Translations under genes and position numbers: made by a program | Shown here: piece after piece, positions 7,594 through 12,176 of the stretch | How positions within the stretch are numbered: position 1 is the first letter of the stretch | Layout: each line of letters starts with the position of its first letter | NCBI GenBank assembly: GCA_937121005.1 | Contig: CAKZKB010000077.1 | Span: 1 to 12,176, forward strand | Reading direction: 5' to 3' | Length of the DNA stretch: 12,176 bases | Origin: an uncultured cyanobacterium | Lineage (GTDB): Bacteria; Cyanobacteriota; Cyanobacteriia; Cyanobacteriales; Geitlerinemataceae | The notes under the pieces: generated by a model | The model's database searches: none | Seen by the model: only the letters and a program-made list of their open reading frames with translations | What the model was told of the DNA's origin: nothing

Positions 7594-7950
7594 GATGAAC
7601 TTTTGTACTTCAGTTTTTAGGAGATCGGGGACTACGAGCGATTGTAGCATAGTTTCCCCAGCGATCGCGATCGAGAGATGGGCTATACTGTTGGGGTAGC
7701 GTCAGGAACTCCATGAATATGCGCGATCGAACTGCAACTGGTATCTGAGTTAGCGATTCGCTACAATGATTAAAAAGCAAGCCCGACACGCGCAGTTCCT
7801 CCCATCGAGTCGGCCGAACGCACCATTGGGTGCAACCTCAGCCCGAGGCGCGCCCCCCCCCAGGGGATCGGGTAATTCGGTAGGGTCGATCGGGAATTGC
7901 CCCTGCTTCGGGTGAGCGTACCCGCAGGAGATGTCATAATAGGAGTAGCG

Positions 7951-7975
7951 GGCAGTCCCTATATCAGGGGTTGCC
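7951..7975 (+). other. 10-bp stem-loop upstream of the PRC-barrel gene
   Basis: GGCAGTCCCT (7951-7960) and AGGGGTTGCC (7966-7975) pair along all ten positions as RNA, with eight Watson-Crick pairs and two G-U pairs, around the 5-nt loop ATATC. It lies about 105 bp before the ATG at 8080, 22 bp after another stem-loop. No T-run follows. The G-U pairs form with the plus-strand RNA; the minus strand would have A-C mismatches there, which hints at a plus-strand transcript. Confidence 0.45.
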
Positions 7976-8036
7976 ACGATCTATCCGCCAACCACCTTGA
8001 ATTTTGCGCGATCGCCCATCCGTGTCTATCCTATTC

Positions 8037-8063
8037 ATCTGTGGTTGCATTATCTGTGGTTGC
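8037..8063 (+). repeat. Tandem direct repeat ATCTGTGGTTGC
   Basis: The 12-mer ATCTGTGGTTGC occurs at 8037-8048 and again at 8052-8063 (15-bp period), just after the related CATCCGTGTCTATC text at 8017-8030. It sits 16 bp before the PRC-barrel start codon and resembles generic cyanobacterial short tandem repeats. A regulator-binding role is possible but not indicated by any known site. Confidence 0.6.
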
Positions 8064-8079
8064 CAAATCTAAAATTAAC

Positions 8080-9057
8080 ATGACCTCCGAACACATTCGC
8101 CAACGCTCCGATCTGCTAGGAACCCAAGTCATTACCCGCGACACGGGCAAGCGATTGGGCATTGTCAGCCAATTGTGGGTGGATATCGATCGCCGCGAAG
8201 TCGTCGCCATCGGGATGCGCGAAAGTCTGCTCGCCCTGCCGGGGATCCCAAAATTTATGCGCCTCAGCGAAATCCGGCAGATCGGCGACGTGATTCTCGT
8301 AGACGACGATCGCGCCGTCGCCGACGACTTTGATATGGAAGCCTACAGCAACCTGATCAACATGGAGGTCATCACCGAAGATGGGGAACGCTTGGGGCGC
8401 GTCCGAGGCTTCAAACTCGACACCCGCGATGGTAAAGTCGTCTCCATCATCATCGCCTCGGTGGGCTTGCCGCAAATTCCCGATCGCGTTCTGAGCACCT
8501 ACGAACTGGGGGTCGAAGAAATCGTCAGCAGCGGCCCCGATCGCCTGATCGTCTTTGAAGGTTCCGAAGAACGCCTCGTCCAACTCACCGAAGGCTGGCT
8601 GGAACAACTCAACCTCACTGCCCCCCCTTGGGAACGCGACGAAGAAGAATTTCCCGTCCCCCAAATTCGCTACGACAACCAACTGCCCTCGGGAATGCAG
8701 CAGCGCGTCGAAGAACGTCCCCCCCTGGCCACTCCCGTACCCGAAGAATGGACGGAAGACGACGCTTGGCAAGAGGAAGAACCCCTCTACCAAGAAGCGG
8801 AAGTTTACTACGAAGAAGAACCCCTCGAGGACAATTGGAGCGAAGCCAGCCAAACCACCGCCTACGAACGGGCCGACTACGCTGAAGAATATCCTCCCAC
8901 CAACACCTATCGCGAACCCGAGTACGCCGACGACTACGAAGACGTACAATCGGATGCTTGGGCTGACGAAGAAGAGGCCGAACCCTACCAGCCGCCCGAG
9001 GTGAATTTGCCCGAACGGACGCGGATGCCCGAATACGAGGAGGAGCGCGGTTATTAA
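8080..9057 (+). CDS. Tandem PRC-barrel domain protein with acidic disordered tail
   Basis: The 325-aa product has two PRC-barrel domains, about residues 8-78 (DLLGTQVITRDTGKRLGIVSQLWVD...) and 90-160 (NLINMEVITEDGERLGRVRGFKLD...). PRC-barrels are small beta barrels found in photosynthetic reaction-centre H subunits and in RimM, used for protein or RNA binding. Residues about 184-325 are low-complexity and strongly acidic, rich in Glu, Asp, Tyr and Pro (EEEPLYQEAEVYYEEEP, YADDYEDV), so probably disordered. No signal peptide or membrane segment, so it should be cytoplasmic. The frame is open upstream to a TTG at 7897, but the extra 61 residues overlap stem-loops and repeats and look non-coding; the ATG at 8080 begins right before the first barrel. 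No ribosome-binding site is evident. It converges on the YdcF-like gene 21 bp away. Molecular role unknown; a scaffold is plausible. Confidence 0.88.
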   Translation: MTSEHIRQRSDLLGTQVITRDTGKRLGIVSQLWVDIDRREVVAIGMRESLLALPGIPKFMRLSEIRQIGDVILVDDDRAVADDFDMEAYSNLINMEVITEDGERLGRVRGFKLDTRDGKVVSIIIASVGLPQIPDRVLSTYELGVEEIVSSGPDRLIVFEGSEERLVQLTEGWLEQLNLTAPPWERDEEEFPVPQIRYDNQLPSGMQQRVEERPPLATPVPEEWTEDDAWQEEEPLYQEAEVYYEEEPLEDNWSEASQTTAYERADYAEEYPPTNTYREPEYADDYEDVQSDAWADEEEAEPYQPPEVNLPERTRMPEYEEERGY

Positions 9058-9062
9058 CTCTG

Positions 9063-9082
9063 GTAAAGCAGACGGACTTTAC
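9063..9082. terminator. Weak hairpin between convergent genes
   Basis: GTAAAG (9063-9068) and CTTTAC (9077-9082) can form a 6-bp stem with an 8-nt loop in the 21-bp gap between the PRC-barrel and YdcF-like stops, overlapping the latter's stop codon. Being symmetrical it could serve both strands, but it is AT-rich and lacks a T-run. Confidence 0.22.
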
Positions 9083-10146
9083 TCGATGGCTTCGATATCG
9101 TTACAGTCGCGACAAAATTCTTGCGGGGTCATCCAACCGCGCAGAAAGTAGTAAATATTGGCCAGATACTCGTCTATGACTTCCGTCGAAAGCGCCAAGG
9201 CTTCGGGTCGAGGCACCAAATCGGAAATATCGAGATCGAACTCGTCGCCCTCCAAAATAGGGACGCTGATAAAGTCGGTTGGCCGCAGGGTAATGGAGAT
9301 CCCCAGTTGGGCGAAAGTGCGGGCGGCGCGATAGCTATAAATTGCTGGGGCGACTAAAATAACGCGATCGTTCAAATTGAGATCGACCAAAATATCTCGT
9401 ACTTGCACGGCTGTGGTTCGCAGGCTGACCCCGCGCGGCTCTACAATGATTCTATCGGAGGGAACACCTAAATTGTTAAGTAATATGCCAATGTCTTCGG
9501 CTTCGATATCTTCGGCTTCGTCATCTTCACCGATCGAAATTCCCGATCGCGGGCCGGCGCTGACGACCACGAATGGGGCCGCACCTTGGCGGTACAAGCG
9601 GGCCGCGAATAGAATACTATCGCCGCGATCGCTCAACTGAACTCCTCCTGGGTCTCCGACGCTGGGCTGGGTCGTGTTCCACCCCACCAAAACGATGGCG
9701 CTGGCCCCTTCCACCGGACGGAGACGGAAAAGCGCCGCTTCCCTTTCAAAGCGATCGGCTAACCGATAGGAAACAACGGGAACGCTTAAGAAGAATAAAA
9801 TCAAAAAAGCAGGAATCAAATACATTCCCACCCCCTGACCGCCTTTTTCTCCTCCATCCTCCTTGCAGTCCTTAGACTTCGACTTCTTGGCAAATACGGT
9901 TTTGTTGATAGCGTTGGCCAGTAGAACTAACACCAATCCCAGGGGACTGAGGGGAAACGATAAAATTTTCCAGGCGATCGCAGCTTCTTCGAGAGTGGGT
10001 TCGATGAATGCCAAGATAATAAATGTGGCCAGTACCAGCAGTCCCAAAAGTTTCAGGAATTTCTCGGGAATGAACCGTGTAATTAAATAAAAAGCGAGAA
10101 CAATAATTAACAACCATAGGAGCAGCCGCGTCAGCAGTACGAACAT
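9079..10146 (-). CDS. YdcF/SanA/ElyC-type (DUF218) membrane protein
   Basis: The 355-aa protein has four hydrophobic segments (about residues 3-22, 31-49, 60-80 and 107-127), then a soluble DUF218 domain from about 146 to 290. Family signs are IVLVGW (151-156), SDRGDSILFAARLYRQG (172-188), VVVSAG, LNNLGVPSDRIIVEP (223-237) and the YSYRAARTFAQLGI helix (270-283). Relatives are linked to envelope integrity and cell-wall or exopolysaccharide metabolism; the exact reaction is not settled. Oddities: the usual S-x-N-T-x-E-N-A stretch after the IIVEP strand reads GVSLRTTAVQV (239-249), so the conserved Asn and Glu are missing; an acidic insertion holds EAEDI twice (210-219), encoded by a 15-bp tandem repeat at 9491-9520; and the tail has a CxxC pair (C345, C348). 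The start is supported by GAGGA 7 bases before the ATG. Gene order diverges from the pentapeptide gene. Confidence 0.85.
   Translation of the reverse strand: MFVLLTRLLLWLLIIVLAFYLITRFIPEKFLKLLGLLVLATFIILAFIEPTLEEAAIAWKILSFPLSPLGLVLVLLANAINKTVFAKKSKSKDCKEDGGEKGGQGVGMYLIPAFLILFFLSVPVVSYRLADRFEREAALFRLRPVEGASAIVLVGWNTTQPSVGDPGGVQLSDRGDSILFAARLYRQGAAPFVVVSAGPRSGISIGEDDEAEDIEAEDIGILLNNLGVPSDRIIVEPRGVSLRTTAVQVRDILVDLNLNDRVILVAPAIYSYRAARTFAQLGISITLRPTDFISVPILEGDEFDLDISDLVPRPEALALSTEVIDEYLANIYYFLRGWMTPQEFCRDCNDIEAIE
9491..9520. repeat. 15-bp in-frame tandem duplication inside the YdcF-like gene
   Basis: ATGTCTTCGGCTTCG (9491-9505) is followed directly by ATATCTTCGGCTTCG (9506-9520), one base different, and then by a weaker TCATCTTC remnant. 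It encodes the duplicated acidic EAEDI segment in a loop of the DUF218 domain. Being a multiple of three, copy-number change would alter loop length without frameshift. Confidence 0.7.
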
Positions 10147-10264
10147 GGGAGGATCCTCGGAGATTGAGTAAAGTTTTTTGACAAATCTATGTCTTTCTTA
10201 AAGTTTCGAGATGGCAAGTTACGCTAACATGGACAATTAGAATTAACGTAGCGATCGTCTATCG

Positions 10265-10996
10265 ATGAAAGTCAGTCGTCTCCTGAGACTGTACGAAGCA
10301 GGAAATACGGATTTCAACGGCAGCGACCTGCAAGGGGCCGATCTGTCGAGGGCCATCTTAATTCAGATTAACCTCGATCGCGCCAATTCGATCGGGGCGG
10401 ACTTGCGGCGGGCTTTTTTGACCCGAGCCAGTCTCAGAGAGGCTCGCCTCAATTGGGCCGATTTAAGTTTTGTGAAGCTCGGCGATGGCGACCTGTGCGG
10501 TTGCGATCTCACCAAAGCTAAACTCATTGGCGCGTTTATGGTCAAAGCCAACCTCAGCGATGCCAAACTGAGCGGAGCCAATTTAGAAGGGGCCAACCTG
10601 CGGGGGGCCAACCTGCGGGGAGCCAATTTGTGCGGCGCAAACCTGGCGGGCACGAACCTGCGCGGGACTGACTTGCGCGGGGCCAACTTCAACTGGGCCA
10701 ACCTGGCCGAAGCCAAGTTGAGTGGAGCTCGCTTGGATGAGGCTTCGTTCCGACACGCGAATTTATCGGGGGCCTATCTTAATGGTACAAACTTGACAAA
10801 GGTAAATTTAGAACGAACCGACCTCTCCCAAGCGAAGCTCAATGGGGCCGATTTGCATGGGGCCGATTTGAGTACGGCCAATCTGAGCGAGGCGGCGCTG
10901 AAAGGGGCCATTTTAACGGAGGCGCAGTTCGATCGCGTTCGCTGGTGCGTACCGTTGATGTCGGCGAGTATGACGATGCCTAGGGTCGTATCGTGA
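10265..10996 (+). CDS. Pentapeptide-repeat protein
   Basis: A 243-aa protein made almost wholly of A(D/N)LxG-type pentapeptides. Counting the central position every fifth residue from F17 to F222 gives 42 consecutive repeats in one unbroken register; the central residue is Leu, Phe or Met everywhere except S42. This predicts a right-handed square beta-helix of about ten and a half turns. The N-terminus (MKVSRLLRLYEAGNTDF) is the short helical cap often found before such repeats; the last 20 residues are a non-repeat tail. There is no signal peptide, membrane segment or partner domain. Function is unknown: members range from gyrase-protecting DNA mimics to thylakoid lumen proteins, and nothing here selects one. 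TTGACA occurs 82 bp before the start but without a good -10 box. The gene is 7 bp ahead of the Uma2 gene, so likely co-transcribed. Confidence 0.92.
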   Translation: MKVSRLLRLYEAGNTDFNGSDLQGADLSRAILIQINLDRANSIGADLRRAFLTRASLREARLNWADLSFVKLGDGDLCGCDLTKAKLIGAFMVKANLSDAKLSGANLEGANLRGANLRGANLCGANLAGTNLRGTDLRGANFNWANLAEAKLSGARLDEASFRHANLSGAYLNGTNLTKVNLERTDLSQAKLNGADLHGADLSTANLSEAALKGAILTEAQFDRVRWCVPLMSASMTMPRVVS

Positions 10997-11003
10997 GGTA
11001 AAA

Positions 11004-11615
11004 ATGATGCAAATTCGCGATCGAGCGTTGAGTTTTGAAGAATTCCTGGATTGGTATCCTGAAGATGGCAAGCGGTACGAGTTAATTGAAGGTGTAGTTT
11101 TTGAGATGCGACCGACTGGCCCTCACGAGGATATTTCAGGTTACTTGGTGGCTGAATTCAATGTAGAAATTCGCCGACAAAATTTGCCGTTTTCGGTTCC
11201 GAGAACTTGTTTGCTGAAACCGCAAGCACTGCGATCGGGATACCAACCGGATGTTATCGTTCTCGATCGCGATCGCCTCGGAGATGAGTTGCTTTGGCCG
11301 ACAGCATCAGTCATTCAAAACGGTCAGACGGTTCCTCTTGTTGTCGAAGTCGCGAGTACAAACTGGGGGGACGATTACGGCCACAAATGTGTCGAATACG
11401 AGGCCATGGGGATTGCCGAGTATTGGATTGTAGATTACCGAGCATTGGGGGCAGTTCGCTATATCGGCCAGCCTAAGCGACCAACAATTACAATTTTTTA
11501 TCTCGTTGGTGGAGAGTACGAATTGCAGCGTTTTACGGCGGGTCAACGCTTGCGATCGCGGGTGTTTCCAGAGTTACAATTGAAGGCAGACGATATCTTC
11601 GCGATCGCGTCTTAG
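11004..11615 (+). CDS. Uma2-family (DUF820) PD-(D/E)XK nuclease-fold protein
   Basis: A complete 203-aa member of the Uma2 family, abundant in cyanobacteria and predicted to have a restriction-endonuclease-like fold; biological function is largely unknown. Family landmarks in order: SFEEFLDWYPEDGKRYELIEG (10-30, with E29), PDVIVLD (82-88, metal-binding D83), PLVVEVAST (111-119, E115), and K128 with the helix ending EYEAMGIAEYWIVD (131-144), then a C-terminal strand with VFPELQL (187-193). All expected acidic residues and the lysine are present, so catalytic competence is possible. GAGGT (10995-10999) overlaps the stop of the pentapeptide gene and serves as ribosome-binding site; a second ATG follows the first directly. 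It sits between the pentapeptide gene and another nuclease-fold gene 23 bp downstream. Confidence 0.9.
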   Translation: MMQIRDRALSFEEFLDWYPEDGKRYELIEGVVFEMRPTGPHEDISGYLVAEFNVEIRRQNLPFSVPRTCLLKPQALRSGYQPDVIVLDRDRLGDELLWPTASVIQNGQTVPLVVEVASTNWGDDYGHKCVEYEAMGIAEYWIVDYRALGAVRYIGQPKRPTITIFYLVGGEYELQRFTAGQRLRSRVFPELQLKADDIFAIAS

Positions 11616-11638
11616 TTCGCAAAAGAGGACTCTTTCCT

Positions 11639-12176
11639 ATGCCTAAAATACCCATTATCGATCGCGATCGCGCTTACACCTTTACCGACTACTTCAAGCT
11701 CAATTTTTCGCCTCAAGATATCCTCGCCTACTTTAATGTTGTCCTGGAACGACGCAGGCTAAATTTACCGCAATCTTCCGGCGATCTCGCTCGCCTGGTC
11801 GATCTCGAAACTCGCCTGAGCGAAACGCTTCCCCGGTTGAGTTTGACTAGCGAAATGGCACGCCGAGAATTTCTGATTGCTCCGGTGCTAACCGATGTGC
11901 TACACTACACGCAAGCGACCTTAAATGTCGAGTATCCCGTTGCTGTTAGCAAACAATTAAAAGGATCTCTCGACTACCTGCTGCAAACCGAACGCACCGT
12001 TCTCGCGATCGAAGCCCAAAACGAGGATTTAGAGCGAGGGTTCGTGCAATTGGCGATCGAACTGATTGCCCTCGATCGCTGGATCGATTCGGAACAAGCC
12101 ATGTTATACGGTGCAGTTTCTACCGGAAGCATCTGGCAATTTGTGGGTAAAGCCGCGCTCTATCAGTCGGATGGAC
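11639..12176 (+). CDS. PD-(D/E)XK-like cyanobacterial hypothetical protein, truncated by window end
   Basis: An open frame from ATG 11639 runs to the window edge (179 residues seen). GAGGA at 11625-11629 is well placed as ribosome-binding site. I recognise a cyanobacterial family with a nuclease-like core: REFLIAPVLTDVLHYTQ (76-92), LKGSLDYLL (107-115, D112), VLAIEAQNEDLERGFVQLAIELIALDRW (121-148) and LYGAVSTGSIWQF (156-168). The pattern D112...E125-x-x is that of the PD-(D/E)XK fold, but where relatives, as I recall them, have E-A-K, this protein has E-A-Q (Q127). That would remove the catalytic lysine unless another residue replaces it. The C-terminus lies outside the window. It probably shares a transcript with the Uma2 and pentapeptide genes. 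Role unknown; no methylase or restriction gene is nearby. Confidence 0.75.
   Translation, partial: MPKIPIIDRDRAYTFTDYFKLNFSPQDILAYFNVVLERRRLNLPQSSGDLARLVDLETRLSETLPRLSLTSEMARREFLIAPVLTDVLHYTQATLNVEYPVAVSKQLKGSLDYLLQTERTVLAIEAQNEDLERGFVQLAIELIALDRWIDSEQAMLYGAVSTGSIWQFVGKAALYQSDG

Larger units (their letters stand above)
7594..8079. other. Long gap with stem-loops and short repeats, no convincing gene
   Basis: This 486-bp interval has only weak frames. What can be seen: a 13-base palindrome TAGCGATTCGCTA (7751-7763); a run of nine C (7853-7861); a stem-loop CCTG-CTT-CGGGT / ACCCG-CAGG at 7902-7928; a 10-pair stem-loop at 7951-7975; and a tandem direct repeat at 8037-8063. Together these could form a structured 5' leader of the PRC-barrel gene or a small RNA gene on either strand, or be a remnant of a repeated element. 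I could not match it to tmRNA, RNase P RNA or SRP RNA by their core motifs. The part nearest the hypothetical gene (7594-7650) should hold that gene's leader. Confidence 0.5.

Noticed and set aside
7766..7915. 49-aa plus-strand frame from ATG 7766
   Set aside because: Composition is Gly/Pro/Ser/Arg-rich through the C-run, with no recognisable motif or ribosome-binding site.
7750..7977. 75-aa minus-strand frame with a protein-like stretch (QGQFPIDPTELPDPLG)
   Set aside because: The stretch is suggestive, but the frame crosses a C9 run and two stem-loops, the C-terminal half looks random and there is no ribosome-binding site. I left it as part of the structured gap; a database search of this peptide would decide.
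7897..8079. N-terminal extension of the PRC-barrel protein to TTG 7897
   Set aside because: The extra 61 residues overlap stem-loops and tandem repeats, show no conserved character, and the first barrel begins just after ATG 8080.
8116..8949. 277-aa open frame on the minus strand opposite the PRC-barrel gene
   Set aside because: It is a shadow produced by the GC-skewed codon use of the real gene; its translation is low-complexity and Phe/Gly/Val-rich and matches no family, while the plus strand encodes clear PRC-barrels.
10178..10183. TTGACA as a promoter -35 box for the pentapeptide gene
   Set aside because: No good -10 box lies 16-18 bases downstream; the best candidate (TAAAGT, 10199-10204) has a 15-base spacer. 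Not enough to call a promoter.
10585..10690. Array of near-identical 15-base units resembling a tandem or CRISPR-like repeat
   Set aside because: The units are in frame and encode the A-N-L-R-G pentapeptides; there are no unique spacers.

Overview
This window is almost certainly cyanobacterial. The palindrome GCGATCGC (HIP1) and its GATCG core occur many times inside genes on both strands, and the recognisable families (a PATAN-REC response regulator, tandem PRC-barrels, YdcF-like, pentapeptide-repeat and Uma2 proteins) are a typical cyanobacterial mix. The intergenic repeat types (palindromic elements, heptamer tandem repeats) suggest a repeat-rich, perhaps filamentous lineage; that last point is inference. 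No rRNA, tRNA, insertion sequence with a transposase, CRISPR array or prophage is visible.

Layout. Positions 1-105 hold the 3' end of a gene, probably Uma2-type, followed by a hairpin. A 453-aa response regulator (203-1564) has a degenerate histidine-kinase-like N-terminus, a PATAN region and an intact receiver domain. Next is a decayed VapBC-type toxin-antitoxin locus (1742-2142) whose 5' end lies in intergenic repeats and whose toxin is cut short. An HAE1-type RND efflux pump (2279-5335) follows without an adaptor gene, then a 220-bp gap with a nested inverted repeat, then a half-size ABC exporter (5556-7331). A small conserved hypothetical gene lies tail-to-tail with the ABC gene on the minus strand (7336-7593).

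The largest gap, 7594-8079, has no convincing gene but contains GC-rich stem-loops, a nine-C run and a tandem direct repeat, ahead of a double PRC-barrel protein with a long acidic tail (8080-9057). That gene converges on a four-helix membrane-anchored YdcF/DUF218 protein (9079-10146, minus). Divergent from it is a tight plus-strand run of three genes: a pentapeptide-repeat protein with 42 in-register repeats, a complete Uma2-family PD-(D/E)XK protein, and a second PD-(D/E)XK-like protein cut by the window end. Gaps of 7 and 23 bp with clear Shine-Dalgarno sequences suggest co-transcription.

The window is mainly envelope transport, signalling and accessory nuclease-like genes, not one pathway. 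The items most worth a second look are the vapBC remnant built into repeats, the kinase-like N-terminus on the PATAN-REC protein, the structured gap before the PRC-barrel gene, and the pentapeptide/Uma2/PD-(D/E)XK run. I do not see strong evidence for a wholly new system.
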